Shown: positions 9,442 to 18,784, counted from the first letter of the stretch. The stretch is 64,000 nt of DNA from Vasconcelosia minhoensis LEGE 07310 (GCF_015207255.1 NZ_JADEXG010000002.1:62001-126000), one strand, 5' to 3'. Notes: generated by a model not told the origin, from the letters alone. Translations and numbers: made by a program.

Positions 9442-9692
9442 CGACTAATCGGTTCAGCACCGATATTTCTCTGACGCTCCAGATAGAGCTGCAGAAAATT
9501 GTGCGCGGCCGTCGGTTCAAGCACCTCCAGCGCATTGATCACCTCTGGAATCGAATCGGCTAGCGGGTCGCTAACTTCGTTAACCCACTGATTGACGGTC
9601 GAACGGGCCACCCCCATGGTGACCGCTAGGCGGTTTTGGCTAATGCCGTACTGTTGAAGAACGTTCTTCAACGCTTTTCCTGCTCTTCCCAT
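9438..9692 (-). CDS. Small XRE-type helix-turn-helix protein
   Basis: 84 residues from ATG 9692. The frame is open further upstream, but only this start gives the compact MGRAGKALKNVLQQYGISQ beginning. Residues 10-60 form a Cro/CI-like HTH: ISQNRLAVTMGVARSTVNQW, then the linker VNEVSDPLADSIPEVINALEVL. No effector domain is present. It could be an orphan regulator or an antitoxin-like protein. Its 3' end overlaps the convergent upstream-lying gene by 4 bp. Confidence 0.8.
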   Translation of the reverse strand: MGRAGKALKNVLQQYGISQNRLAVTMGVARSTVNQWVNEVSDPLADSIPEVINALEVLEPTAAHNFLQLYLERQRNIGAEPISR

Positions 9693-9841
9693 AACTAATA
9701 TCTCAACGAGTGCATGAATCAGAGTGATAGCCCATAAGCTCAGCTGTCCCCTGTTTCTTAATACTGAGCCAGTACCCGTAATCCTGAAAAAATGCAGCTG
9801 CCCCCAAAGTGATACTGGCAAAATGATACTGAAGTTTCAGC

Positions 9842-10174
9842 ATAGCTCAGGGAAATTACGGTCTCTTATTTTAGGACACTAGCACTTGGGCTAGCGCCGA
9901 TCCTGACGGTAATGTTTGCGTGATGTTCGCTCGACGACTTCCCTAAGCAGGGCAAAAACGACTATAGATGCGGTTTGCAAGCGTTAGCTGCCCCCTGGGT
10001 TGTACCTTATTAGCCAAAGAACTACCGATATCCCCCGTATATCTTCGGAGTCAACCGCGCCGTTTGCTACAGGTATAATCCCTGAATCCATCATAGAACC
10101 TCAGCCGGCCTTGTCAAGAAGAACGAACTTTTTAACCCCCGTGATTCCGTAATATCCGTACCTATAAGATGGGG
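9842..10174. other. Intergenic stretch without a recognised feature
   Basis: About 330 bp separate the HTH gene's upstream region from the 3' end of the mutarotase gene. I saw no ORF with a ribosome binding site, no strong hairpin with a T-run, and no known RNA motif. It may hold the promoter of the HTH gene in its left part. Confidence 0.4.
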
Positions 10175-11044
10175 CTACCGGCGATTCGTAGTGAGCGTGA
10201 CGGTCATCCGTCGGGTTTCTGAAGGCGCTAGCGTGAGCAGATCGGTGCCCGTGTTAAGCGCATTGCGGGGCGCGCTCCAGGGCTCTAGGCAAAAATAGTC
10301 TTTGCCAGAAACGGTCCAAAATACCACGGTGGAGTAAGCCTGATCCCAGCTCAGCACCAGCTGAAGCTGACGCTCCGGGTCGTAAGCCGCTGCCTGCTGA
10401 GCGTTGATGGGCCGAAAGGCAATGTCAATCTCATTCTGAGACCAGTCGAGCTCGCCGCTGTAGGCATGCCTCGTTTTTTCGATCTGATCCTGGTATTGGC
10501 TCGCCGGAATGTCGAGCTGGAGGCCGGGCTTGTGATTGACCCAAAAGTACGGATGAAGACCGGTTGAGAAGGGCATGGGCCGTTCCGAATGGTTGGTATA
10601 GCGCTGCTCAATTTCGAGCGTATTGCCCCGCAATCGGTAGGTAAAGACCAGTTCAAATTTGAAGGGATAGGCGGCGTAGGTCTGTTCGCTGTGGGTCAAC
10701 GCCAAAGTCAGTTGAGCACTGTCTTCCAGATTTTGGTCGCGGACCTGCCAGGGCAGGTCACGGGCAAAGCCGTGCTGCTTTAAGGGATAGGTTTTGCCTG
10801 CGTAGCTGTACCGATCGTCGGGCAGGTTGCCGCAAATTGGGAAGAGGATAGGAATGCCGCCGCGTACCGAGCGAGACGGGTCGCGGAAGCGCTCAGCGTC
10901 AAAATATAGGATTTGCTGGTCTTGCAGCTGCCAGTGGGTGACTAGGCCACCGCGCTCGGGGACCAGCTTAAGGGTGGCATCGGCGTCGCGATCGCGCAGC
11001 ACATAGGTCTCAAATTGCTCCGCTTGGGTGTCGATTGAGTACAC
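10175..11044 (-). CDS. Aldose 1-epimerase (galactose mutarotase-like)
   Basis: Interconverts alpha and beta anomers of hexoses or hexose phosphates; cytosolic. GTG 11044 is chosen because AGGAG lies 7 nt upstream. The longer open frame to 11137 adds an unrelated N-terminus that overlaps the next gene. The 289-residue protein has the beta-supersandwich family features RGGIPILFPICGNLPDD (substrate loop), QHGFARDLPW (catalytic His region), STGLHPYFWV (second His) and CLEPWSAPRNALN (catalytic Glu). It is closest in layout to the COG0676/COG2017 glucose-6-phosphate 1-epimerase-like cyanobacterial enzymes. The exact sugar is not predictable. Confidence 0.88.
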   Translation of the reverse strand: MYSIDTQAEQFETYVLRDRDADATLKLVPERGGLVTHWQLQDQQILYFDAERFRDPSRSVRGGIPILFPICGNLPDDRYSYAGKTYPLKQHGFARDLPWQVRDQNLEDSAQLTLALTHSEQTYAAYPFKFELVFTYRLRGNTLEIEQRYTNHSERPMPFSTGLHPYFWVNHKPGLQLDIPASQYQDQIEKTRHAYSGELDWSQNEIDIAFRPINAQQAAAYDPERQLQLVLSWDQAYSTVVFWTVSGKDYFCLEPWSAPRNALNTGTDLLTLAPSETRRMTVTLTTNRR

Positions 11045-11087
11045 AGCGCAACTCCTTTGGTAGGGGTCTGACCTATTGTAGGCGGGT

Positions 11088-13421
11088 TTAGGGTCGCCGC
11101 TTAAACAGGCCCCAGCCCGAGCGGGGCGGCTCCTCAAAGATGTCGGTTGAAATTTCTTCGGAAGGATCTTCTATCGCGTTGACTGCTGAGCCAGCTCCGC
11201 CGGTCGGTTCATCGATAGGGGAGTCTTCTGAAAGGCCATAGAGGGCAGGCGACGGTCCTCGTAAGGGACTGGTTTCAGGACTGATTTCGGGCCAGGTCTC
11301 GGGCAGATTATCCTGCCAGGCGTCTACTGCCGCCGGAGGGTAGGGCTCAGCCGTCGCCTCACCCTGGCCAGAAGGCTTAGGTCCCCAGTCTGGCAGTTCC
11401 GGATAAGCGTCTGCCAGCCCTGGCGCGGCAGTGCTAAATCCATCGGCGGATTCAGCTTGTGGAATAGCCTCTGTCTCTGGCTGAAAGTCAGGCCAGGATT
11501 CAGCCTGGCGTTCGGCCCCAGCTTCAGCCTGAGGCTCAGTTTGAAATTCGCTTTGGAACTCGCCGTCATCCCACGGTGAGGGAGTAGAAGCCCCCTGCTC
11601 CCAGGATGTTGAGGGCCATGAATCGGCCTCTGAGGGGGGTGTAAAGTCGCGTTCTGAAAAGCCTCGCGGAAAATCTTGGTTGTCAGGGTGTTCTGAAAAG
11701 TCGGTCGGTTCCTCTGACCAAACTGGCAGCTCGGCCGGCGCTGGGTAGGATTTAGCGTCGAATATTTTGGGGAAGGCCAGCGGCTGGGGAAACGACTCAG
11801 ACGCCTGCCGAATCTGCTGGAGAATACCCTCTGCTTGCTTGCCAGTGGCGGTCTGAGGCTGAGCATCACGGACGCTGATTGGGATAAACTCAAGCTTCAT
11901 TTGCCGGTGCCGCAGCAACACTTTGAGCGCGGCGGTATCGTGGTCATCTAGGGGCGCATCGGCAAAGATAAAGTCACCTAGGGAATAGACAATCGGCCGG
12001 TCCTGATAGATTTCTCCGCCCTGCAGCTGGCTGGCATGATAGCCCACCACTAGGTCAGCTCCAGCATCCACCGAGGCCCGCGCTAGGTCAGTTTGCCAGT
12101 CTGCCGGCGTCGCGGCTAGCTCGCCTCGCCAGCGATAGTTGACTATCACCCAGTCAACCTGATGACGCAGGGCCTGAATATCGGCTATCACCTGTGCCTG
12201 TGCTTGGTCATTGACGCCGCCTTTGCCCGCCTGGGCGGCGATGGGCGAATCCGGGCTGTAGCTCAGGTAGGCTACCCGCTGCCCCTTCACATCCAAGATT
12301 TCGGGCCGTCGAGCCTCACGCCCATCGCGGCCAGCCCCTACCCGGTAAATGCCCGCTTGGTCCAGCGTGTCTAGGGTTTCGGCTAGCCCTTGCTCGCCGT
12401 AGTCTAAAGCGCGATCGCCGTTGATTCCCACAATATCTACTCCCCCTGCTTTTAATGCGGTCACCGCCTGCGGCCGGCCCCGGTTATGAAACTCCTCTTG
12501 CAGAGACGTCCCCGCCGTCGCCAGCGGGTCGCCGAGGCCAACCATAGCCACATCGGCCAGCTGATAGGCTTCAATATTGGCCAGAATAGGAACGCGCTGA
12601 CTGCGCGCTCGGCTAGGGGTGATCGAAGCCAGCTCTTCCAGACTGACTTCGCCCCCAAACAGCAGCGTTACCGTCGGGTCGTCTGGGTGCAGCACCTCGT
12701 CATAGGGAATAACGGCTACCGGCTCTAGGGCCGCTTCGACGATACTGCTGCGCTCAGCGGTCGGCTCTGAGCTGGCCGCAGCGTCGTGACTAAAGGCCAC
12801 GTGGGTGGCGCGGGTCTCCTCGGTCGCCCAGTCTGTGACTGCTGGGGTAGCCTTCTCAGCCGTCGCCGCTGACTGCTCAGCCGACAGCATGAGCTCGGTC
12901 AGGCAGCCTAATAAAAAGGCCGTCGCTGCTGCTCCACTGAGGACAGCCGCTCGGAAAAATTTAAACTGGTCACGGACTAGCCGTCGGAACGCGGCGTAAA
13001 GGCTCGGCCCGGCTGGCCTATACTCAACCAGAGAGAGCCACGCTGACCTGGCTTTAGGGCGGGCGACTGTCGATCCGCCCGCGGGGTTAGCAGGCCGGGT
13101 CTGCTGGCGAATCCGCACCCGCCGCTGCCAGAGAATATCGGCCTGGCCCACGGGGCGGGCGATCACATGAATGCCCTCGATCAGCGCTGACTGAAGCTGG
13201 CAAATGCGGCTGCATAGAAACCTGACTAGCCGCTCGGGCTGAGGCGGGCGCTCAAACTCAACTAGAATCTGGAGGCAGCCTGGCCGACGGTCGGCCTGAA
13301 CCTGCGCATAGACTTGCTGCGGCACCAGGGGCTGATTCAGCCAGAGCGCGATCGCGCGAAAATGGCCTGCAGCTGCCCGCTGCCTCACCGCTGAGTCAGT
13401 CGATTCTAGAACTGCGTTCAT
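11088..13421 (-). CDS. CapA family protein (PGA_cap domain) with cyanobacterial N-terminal domain
   Basis: 777 residues from ATG 13421; an upstream start at 13499 would add 26 residues. Residues 1-110 form a conserved cyanobacterial domain (IALWLNQPLVPQQVYAQVQ, RLVRFLCSRICQLQS). A membrane helix follows near residues 160-185 (AATAFLLGCLTELMLS). Residues around 255-510 carry the CapA/poly-gamma-glutamate metallophosphatase-like domain: LLFGGEVSLE, GDPLA, VDIVGINGDRALDYGEQG, a YHASQLQGGEIYQDRPIVYSLGDF-like end. The last 250 residues are acidic, Pro/Ser/Glu-rich and low in complexity. The protein is probably anchored with its enzymatic domain outside the cytosol. A polymer substrate is inference. 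Confidence 0.85.
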   Translation of the reverse strand: MNAVLESTDSAVRQRAAAGHFRAIALWLNQPLVPQQVYAQVQADRRPGCLQILVEFERPPQPERLVRFLCSRICQLQSALIEGIHVIARPVGQADILWQRRVRIRQQTRPANPAGGSTVARPKARSAWLSLVEYRPAGPSLYAAFRRLVRDQFKFFRAAVLSGAAATAFLLGCLTELMLSAEQSAATAEKATPAVTDWATEETRATHVAFSHDAAASSEPTAERSSIVEAALEPVAVIPYDEVLHPDDPTVTLLFGGEVSLEELASITPSRARSQRVPILANIEAYQLADVAMVGLGDPLATAGTSLQEEFHNRGRPQAVTALKAGGVDIVGINGDRALDYGEQGLAETLDTLDQAGIYRVGAGRDGREARRPEILDVKGQRVAYLSYSPDSPIAAQAGKGGVNDQAQAQVIADIQALRHQVDWVIVNYRWRGELAATPADWQTDLARASVDAGADLVVGYHASQLQGGEIYQDRPIVYSLGDFIFADAPLDDHDTAALKVLLRHRQMKLEFIPISVRDAQPQTATGKQAEGILQQIRQASESFPQPLAFPKIFDAKSYPAPAELPVWSEEPTDFSEHPDNQDFPRGFSERDFTPPSEADSWPSTSWEQGASTPSPWDDGEFQSEFQTEPQAEAGAERQAESWPDFQPETEAIPQAESADGFSTAAPGLADAYPELPDWGPKPSGQGEATAEPYPPAAVDAWQDNLPETWPEISPETSPLRGPSPALYGLSEDSPIDEPTGGAGSAVNAIEDPSEEISTDIFEEPPRSGWGLFKRRP

Positions 13422-13616
13422 GCCGCCGTCATCCTGCTCGCGAGACAAAACCACCTCATTATTACCCAGGAGAACTCTGAACCCAAAATGCTGGCCCAAT
13501 GGTATCAGCGCAGGCGGGCTTGGTCATGACGAGGCGATAACTTTCATCATAAGGGTTGCTTTCAGATTGTGACTGTGGTAAAGCGATTGAGAGTAGAACT
13601 GACTGGGTGAGAGGCG

Positions 13617-15182
13617 CTAATTTTCGGATTCGATAAAGGCTTCACCGGGCTCCTCTGCGGCGGCAGGCGTCGCCGGTAGGGGCTGGTTCACGGCTTGAAA
13701 TACCTGCTGTGAGACCCGCTGAATCAGCTCGCGGGCGCGACCGTCATTGTCGGAGCGCTGGACTAAAACCGACAGGGCATAGCGTTTGCCATCGGGCAAG
13801 TCGATCAGGGCAGCATCGCCTAGGGCCAGGGCAATATCCCCAGTCTTGTTGTAAGTGATGGCCCCTTCAACCTCTACACCCGTTGGAATCAGCCGCTTAC
13901 TCTCGGTGCGCTGCAAAATATTGAGGACGCGATCGCGGGCAGCTGTTGTCAGCGTTTTACCTTCGCTGATCACCGCTAGCGTCTGCACCAGGTCCTTAGG
14001 GCTGGTCGTGTTAGTGCCCTCCAAATCAGGCAGCGGATTCTGAATTTGGGTTGCTGTCAGGCCCTGGGCTTTGAATCGGGCGTTAAGTGCCTCGGCTCCT
14101 CCCAGCAGGTCAATGATCATATTCGTCGCGGTGTTATCGCTGGTGATGATCATCGCACTCGCCACTTCTAGCGCTGTGAACTCAGTGCCCGGCGACATAT
14201 CCTGGATGTTGCCAGAGCCGCCGCCAATCTGAGACGCTTGCAAAACCAGCGTTTGGTTCAGGCTAATCCGTCCGGCGTCAACCTCTTCAAAGAAAGCGAG
14301 TAGAATCGGCAGCTTGATCGTGCTCGCCGCTGGCGTCGGTTTGGCCCCCGCAATATCGACATATTGACCGCTGTCCAGGTCGATGAAAAAGACTTCCTGC
14401 ACCAAGCCGGGGAACAGGGCTGCTATCTCCTCAATGCTGGCTTTGAGCGACGTATCTGACTGAAGCAGGGGCAGCGTTTTCGGCTCCTGCACGGTGGGCT
14501 CAGGGGTGCTGAGCGCGGAGTCGGTACGAGAGGCCGTCTGGCCGTTAATAATGGCAGAATCGCTGGCCTCGGGTTCGAGCCATGAGAGCAGGGTACCGGC
14601 AATGACGGCGACGCCCATTCCTAGCACCATCAGCCAAATGGTATAGATCAGGGGGGCCGGCAGCTTCGGTAGGGATCGGCGCGAGCTGGCGCGGCTGGCG
14701 CGCTGACGCGGTGGCCTTACCAGGGCTGAAGGAGATGCCTGAGCGGCGCTACGGCTGAGCGCATGGGGTTCGGGTACCGACTTCAAATGAGTCCGCGATT
14801 GTCCTGCGGTTTTCGCAGCCCCCTTACGGCTGCGGCGGTCTGACCCCTGACGCTGCAGCAGCCCGGCGAAGAGCCCGCCGCCGCGGCCCGGAGCTGCCGC
14901 TGTAGCAGGTGTAGCCGCCCCAGGTGTCAGCCGTGACGAGCGGGACCGACGACCCTGGGCCTTAGATGGGGATCGAGAACTGCGCCGAGGATTGGCCTGA
15001 GAGCGAGCCTGAGGCCGGGCCGAAGCTGCGGACGGCTTAAGTTCGGGCTGCCCAGCCGCTGAGACCGGGCGTGGAGGAAACTGAGCCCCGCCGCGCTTAG
15101 AACGAGTAGACGCACTAGAAGAACTATTCGTGTCTGCCATCGATGAAATTTGTGAATCTGTTGGCATCTCGGTACTGTCCAA
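13617..15182 (-). CDS. Membrane-anchored class A beta-lactamase-like serine hydrolase
   Basis: 521 residues. The first 185 are basic, Ser/Arg/Ala-rich and probably disordered in the cytosol. A single membrane helix follows (about residues 185-207, IWLMVLGMGVAVIAGTLLSW). The exported domain has the serine-penicilloyl-enzyme motifs Ser287-x-x-Lys (STIK), SDN (IITSDNTATN) and KTG (YNKTGD). The family includes class A beta-lactamases and related D,D-peptidase-like proteins. In cyanobacteria such proteins more probably act in peptidoglycan metabolism than in resistance, which is inference. The long basic tail is unusual for the family. Confidence 0.85.
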   Translation of the reverse strand: MDSTEMPTDSQISSMADTNSSSSASTRSKRGGAQFPPRPVSAAGQPELKPSAASARPQARSQANPRRSSRSPSKAQGRRSRSSRLTPGAATPATAAAPGRGGGLFAGLLQRQGSDRRSRKGAAKTAGQSRTHLKSVPEPHALSRSAAQASPSALVRPPRQRASRASSRRSLPKLPAPLIYTIWLMVLGMGVAVIAGTLLSWLEPEASDSAIINGQTASRTDSALSTPEPTVQEPKTLPLLQSDTSLKASIEEIAALFPGLVQEVFFIDLDSGQYVDIAGAKPTPAASTIKLPILLAFFEEVDAGRISLNQTLVLQASQIGGGSGNIQDMSPGTEFTALEVASAMIITSDNTATNMIIDLLGGAEALNARFKAQGLTATQIQNPLPDLEGTNTTSPKDLVQTLAVISEGKTLTTAARDRVLNILQRTESKRLIPTGVEVEGAITYNKTGDIALALGDAALIDLPDGKRYALSVLVQRSDNDGRARELIQRVSQQVFQAVNQPLPATPAAAEEPGEAFIESEN

Positions 15183-15221
15183 TAGGTTAGGCCTGTCAAG
15201 GGGGCCGTGGATCAGGGCAAG

Positions 15222-16046
15222 TTAGGGCGGGTCAGGGGTTGTCGGGGCTGACTGGCTGGCCCATTCAACCTGGCGGAGGATACCCCGGAGGAGGGCGACT
15301 TCACCAGAGGAGGGGGCCGCTCGGTGGAGCAGCCGCCTGAATTTGCGCATTCGACTGGCGGCGGTATGGGGGTAGAGGTACCCAATTTTCAGCAGCACCG
15401 ATTCGAGCTGCTGATAAAACCCTTCCAGCTCATCTAATACAGCGGTTGCTGATTGTTTATCAGAATTTGGCGAATTTGGCAAAGTTTTCGGCAAAAAAGA
15501 TTCGATTTCGGCGGTTACGGCGTCAGGTGCACTGTCATCTTGAATCTGGGGAAGGGTCAGCCCATACAGCTCGTAGCAGCAAATCGCGACGGCCTGGGCC
15601 AGATTGAGTACGGGATACCCCTGATCCGACGGGATCCGGATAAACCGCTGGGCATAGACCAGCTCCTGATTGCTCAGACCCCGGTCTTCGGGACCAAAGA
15701 TAATCGCAGCGCTCACGGCAGGCGTTGCCAGCAGCGGCGCTAGCCCAGCGGCGGGCGGCAGCAGCGGGGCTTCAAAATGACGACTGCGGGCAGTTGTCGC
15801 CACCGCCTGCTGGCAGCCCGCCAGCGCTTCAGGCAGGCTGCTGACCGATTGGGCCTGTACCAGCAGGTCGCTAGCGTGAACGGCCATCCGCCGAGCCTCC
15901 TCCCCCAGCGGGTCGCACTGGGGGTTGACTAACACCAGCTGGCTGAGGCCAAAATTTTTCATCACCCGCGCGATCGCGCCCACATTTAGCGGTCCCGCTG
16001 GCTCCACCAGCACAATCCGAATGGCATCAAAGGCATGTAAAGACAT
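15222..16046 (-). CDS. trmJ: tRNA (cytidine/uridine-2'-O-)-methyltransferase TrmJ-like (SpoU/TrmH family)
   Basis: A SAM-dependent 2'-O-ribose methyltransferase; the TrmJ subgroup modifies position 32 of tRNAs. The 274-residue product shows the SPOUT knot motifs: IVLVEPAGPLNVGAIARVMKNFG (motif 1, N-terminal), IIFGPEDRGLSNQEL (motif 2) and IPSDQGYPVLNLAQAVAICCYEL (motif 3). A C-terminal helical extension (LDELEGFYQQLESVLLKIGY) is typical of TrmJ. It is divergent from the DUF2256 gene. The tRNA target is inferred from the family. Confidence 0.88.
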   Translation of the reverse strand: MSLHAFDAIRIVLVEPAGPLNVGAIARVMKNFGLSQLVLVNPQCDPLGEEARRMAVHASDLLVQAQSVSSLPEALAGCQQAVATTARSRHFEAPLLPPAAGLAPLLATPAVSAAIIFGPEDRGLSNQELVYAQRFIRIPSDQGYPVLNLAQAVAICCYELYGLTLPQIQDDSAPDAVTAEIESFLPKTLPNSPNSDKQSATAVLDELEGFYQQLESVLLKIGYLYPHTAASRMRKFRRLLHRAAPSSGEVALLRGILRQVEWASQSAPTTPDPP

Positions 16047-16138
16047 GATGACAGTCTACTGCAAGGCTTTCGCCCCAAACGCTAGCAGACCTTGTAACTT
16101 AGAAGGAGCAATTTCTTTAAGCAAGATTTAGCCCAGCT

Positions 16139-16297
16139 ATGGCTCGCCAGCGCTCTAAATCGGATCTGCCCAGCAAAGTTTGTCCGGTTTGTCAGCGTCC
16201 GTTCACCTGGCGAAAAAAATGGGCGGGCTGCTGGGACGATGTAAAGTATTGTTCCGAGCGGTGCCGACGCCGTCGCGGAGAAGCAAGCGCAGAGTAG
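16139..16297 (+). CDS. DUF2256 small zinc-ribbon-like protein
   Basis: A 52-residue basic protein. It has four cysteines in CPVC and YCSERC arrangements, and the conserved [17 protein letters not shown] stretch identifies the DUF2256 family. Family members are about 40-60 residues and of unknown function, presumably binding zinc. The stop codon lies in the loop of a perfect 7-bp hairpin (16288-16304), and the next gene begins about 20 nt downstream in the same direction. The gene is easily missed because of its length. Confidence 0.88.
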   Translation: MARQRSKSDLPSKVCPVCQRPFTWRKKWAGCWDDVKYCSERCRRRRGEASAE

Positions 16298-16317
16298 CTC
16301 TGCGGGAGAGGAATGTA

Positions 16318-17280
16318 GTGTCTACCAAAATGATTTGCCCCAAGCTGATTATCCATGGGGGAGCCGGACGCGCCATTCACGATCAGGCGGCAATTGAAAT
16401 TGTCCGTGAGACGCTGCATGAAATCGTCATGGCAGTATACAGCAAGCTAGAGTCCGGAGCCGCCGCCCGGGAAGCGGTAATTTATGGCTGTCAGCTGCTA
16501 GAAGATCATCCCCGCTTCAATGCCGGGCGGGGGTCTGTACTCCAGTCAGACGGCCAGATTCGCATGAGTGCCGCCCTGATGGACGGCGCGGCCCAGCGGC
16601 TCAGCGGCGTGATCAACGTCTCGCGGATTAAGCATCCCATTGACCTGGCCGCGTTCTTGCAGGGCCAGAGCGATCGCATTCTCTCTGATCATGGGGCAGC
16701 CGAGCTGGCTCGCGAGCTGCAGCTGCCGATCTTCGACCCGCTGACGACGCGGCGCTTGCAGGAATGGATGCGGGAGCGCCAGGGCTATTTTCACCGAGAG
16801 ATGGCCAGTGTCGTGGCCGAGACCGACCCGACTGAACCGCCCGAGCCCGACCGCCATGGCACCATCGGCGTAGTCGCCCTGGACAGCGCCGGTCAGCTGG
16901 CGGCGGGCACTTCGACCGGCGGTAAGGGACTAGAGCGAATTGGCCGAGTCAGTGACTCAGCAATGCCCGCCGGTAATTACGCCAACGCCGACGCGGGCAT
17001 TAGCTGCACCGGCGTCGGCGAAGACATCATCGATGAGTGCCTGGCGGCCCGCATCGTGGTGCGGGTGACCGACGGTAGCAGCCTGCCCGAGGCGATGCAG
17101 CGTTCCTTTGCGGAAGCCCATCAGCGCCAGCGCGATTTCGGCGCGATTGGGATCGATCAGACGGGCGCGATCGCCTGGGGTAAAACCAGCGAGGTTTTAC
17201 TGTCGGCCTACCATACGGGCACTAAGGTTGGCGATACGCTAGCGCTAGACCGCTCCTGGCAGACGGGCACTTCCAGCTGA
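16318..17280 (+). CDS. Isoaspartyl peptidase / type 2 L-asparaginase
   Basis: An N-terminal nucleophile hydrolase that autocleaves into alpha and beta chains and hydrolyses beta-aspartyl dipeptides and asparagine. GTG 16318 has AGAGGA five nt upstream and gives VSTKMICPKL; ATG 16330 is the alternative. The product is 320 residues. Thr182 in RHGTIGVVALD is the expected catalytic nucleophile and cleavage site. FNAGRGSVL in the alpha chain, and GRVSDSAMPAGNYA with SCTGVGEDI in the beta chain, are the standard substrate-binding segments. In cyanobacteria the enzyme is linked to cyanophycin-derived beta-Asp-Arg turnover. The last 73 bp overlap a convergent HAD gene. Confidence 0.93.
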   Translation: MSTKMICPKLIIHGGAGRAIHDQAAIEIVRETLHEIVMAVYSKLESGAAAREAVIYGCQLLEDHPRFNAGRGSVLQSDGQIRMSAALMDGAAQRLSGVINVSRIKHPIDLAAFLQGQSDRILSDHGAAELARELQLPIFDPLTTRRLQEWMRERQGYFHREMASVVAETDPTEPPEPDRHGTIGVVALDSAGQLAAGTSTGGKGLERIGRVSDSAMPAGNYANADAGISCTGVGEDIIDECLAARIVVRVTDGSSLPEAMQRSFAEAHQRQRDFGAIGIDQTGAIAWGKTSEVLLSAYHTGTKVGDTLALDRSWQTGTSS

Positions 17281-17939
17281 GGCTGACCAAACAGGCCCAG
17301 ATGCTCCAGCAGCCGCCCATCGGTGAAGTCGTCGATGGCCAAGCTGACGCCTCGCTTGAGCAAGGACGCAGCGCTGTGGGTGGTTGTCAGCCCGACGGTC
17401 GGAATGTCGGCCCCTAGCGCTGCCTGGATGCCTGCGGGGGAGTCTTCAAAGACGACGGCCTGGCTGGCTTTGATCTCCAACCTTCGCAGCGCCTGCCGAT
17501 AGGCCATGGGGTCGGGCTTGGCCCGGGGCAGCTCACCGGCAATCACAATCGGGTCGAAGGCATCGGCCAGACCCAGTGCTTTTAGCATAAACAGGGCAGT
17601 GGGGCGCGGGGCATTGGTCACCAGCGCTAGCTTCAGCTGGTTGACTCGAATCCAGTCCAGCAGATCGAACAGCCCGGGTAAGGGCTTCAGCTGCCCAGCG
17701 GCCAGTTTGAAAAATATCGCTTCCTTATCTTCGCCAAACTGATGTCGCTCAGCGGCATTCAGGTGCGGGAAATACTCGGCAATAATATCGTCGTTCTGAC
17801 GGCCGCTAATATTCTCCTCGAAGAAAGCATCGTCAATCGCCAGGCCATTCGACTTGAAAATCTGCTTCCAGATTTGGAGATGAATGGCGTCGCTCGTGGT
17901 CAAGGTGCCGTCGAGATCGAAAATCGCTGCTTTCAGCAT
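17208..17939 (-). CDS. HAD family phosphatase (beta-phosphoglucomutase-like), copy 1
   Basis: 243 residues. HAD motif I is IFDLDGTLT (Asp nucleophile and acid/base Asp), motif II LVTNA, motif III the Lys of RAKPDP, and motif IV FEDSPAGIQAA. The alpha-helical cap between residues 17 and 85 includes NISGRQNDDI. It matches the beta-phosphoglucomutase/phosphatase subfamily. The reaction is uncertain, because such proteins include general sugar-phosphate phosphatases. The C-terminal 24 residues are encoded antisense to the asparaginase 3' end and are absent from the neighbouring paralogue. They are probably a fortuitous extension after loss of the original stop. Confidence 0.87.
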   Translation of the reverse strand: MLKAAIFDLDGTLTTSDAIHLQIWKQIFKSNGLAIDDAFFEENISGRQNDDIIAEYFPHLNAAERHQFGEDKEAIFFKLAAGQLKPLPGLFDLLDWIRVNQLKLALVTNAPRPTALFMLKALGLADAFDPIVIAGELPRAKPDPMAYRQALRRLEIKASQAVVFEDSPAGIQAALGADIPTVGLTTTHSAASLLKRGVSLAIDDFTDGRLLEHLGLFGQPQLEVPVCQERSSASVSPTLVPVW

Positions 17940-18048
17940 AGAAAAACCTGGCTCGTGTGTTTTGCTTTAATTATCTTAATATTTTTGTAACACTTCGACA
18001 CAAAACCCGCAAGTTTATGAGGAACCTTGCCTAAATTAGGCCTTGAAA

Positions 18049-18702
18049 TTAGGCTCCCAGCCCTAGCTGCCGCAGTCTGGAATCGGTAAAATCCGCGATC
18101 GCAAATTTCACCCCTAGCGCTTCCAAGTCTGCGATTGCATGAGTCGAGGCAATGCCCACCGTCAGCAGCCCCGCCCCCAGCGCCGAGCGAATGCCGGCGG
18201 GCGAGTCTTCAAAGGCCACCGCCTGGTCAGCCGCGATCGCCAGCTGCCGCAGCGCCTCCTGATAGGGCAGCGGGTCGGGCTTGCCGCGCGGCAGGTCATC
18301 GGCGATGATCACGCGGTCGAAGGTCTGGCTAAAGCCCAGGGCTTGCAGCATAAACCGGGCATTGTCTGGCGGCGCATTCGTGACGACGGCGGTTTTAAGC
18401 CCCTCAGCCTGAATCCACTGAATTAAGTTTAAAACACCGGGCAGGGGCTGGAGCTGATCTGCCGCCAGCTGCCGAAAGGTTGCCTCTTTATCCTGACTGA
18501 GCTGTTCGCCCTCGGCCGGGCTGAGCTGGGGCAGCAGATCCGCCACAATCGCCGGATTTTGCCGGCCGCTAATCCGCTGGCGGTAGAGGTCTTCATCCAG
18601 GTCAATAGCGTAGTCTGCGAGGACCGCTTTCCAGACCTGAAAGTGAATGTTGTCGCTAGTGGTCAACGTCCCATCCAGATCAAAAATGACGGCTTGCAGC
18701 AT
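18049..18702 (-). CDS. HAD family phosphatase (beta-phosphoglucomutase-like), copy 2
   Basis: 217 residues, with the same motif set as the neighbour: IFDLDGTLTTSD, VVTNAPPDNARF, RGKPDPLPYQEAL and FEDSPAGIRSALGAG. The two proteins align along their whole length, including ISGRQN and ADFTD.R near the end, so this is a tandem duplication that has diverged. The 110-bp spacer between the copies contains no other gene. Copy 2 has the compact family length. A role in dephosphorylating hexose phosphates is plausible but unproven. Confidence 0.88.
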   Translation of the reverse strand: MLQAVIFDLDGTLTTSDNIHFQVWKAVLADYAIDLDEDLYRQRISGRQNPAIVADLLPQLSPAEGEQLSQDKEATFRQLAADQLQPLPGVLNLIQWIQAEGLKTAVVTNAPPDNARFMLQALGFSQTFDRVIIADDLPRGKPDPLPYQEALRQLAIAADQAVAFEDSPAGIRSALGAGLLTVGIASTHAIADLEALGVKFAIADFTDSRLRQLGLGA

Positions 18703-18784
18703 GGACCTCTCCCAGCCAGCGGTGGCTTAATTTGCTTAAGACAACTCTACACAATCTCGCCCGGGCCCCATGTTACGATGAGCA

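Noticed and set aside
13617-15182. Antibiotic-resistance beta-lactamase
   Set aside because: STIK, SDN and KTG motifs are present, but the membrane anchor, long tail and genomic context favour a cell-wall role. Resistance cannot be claimed.
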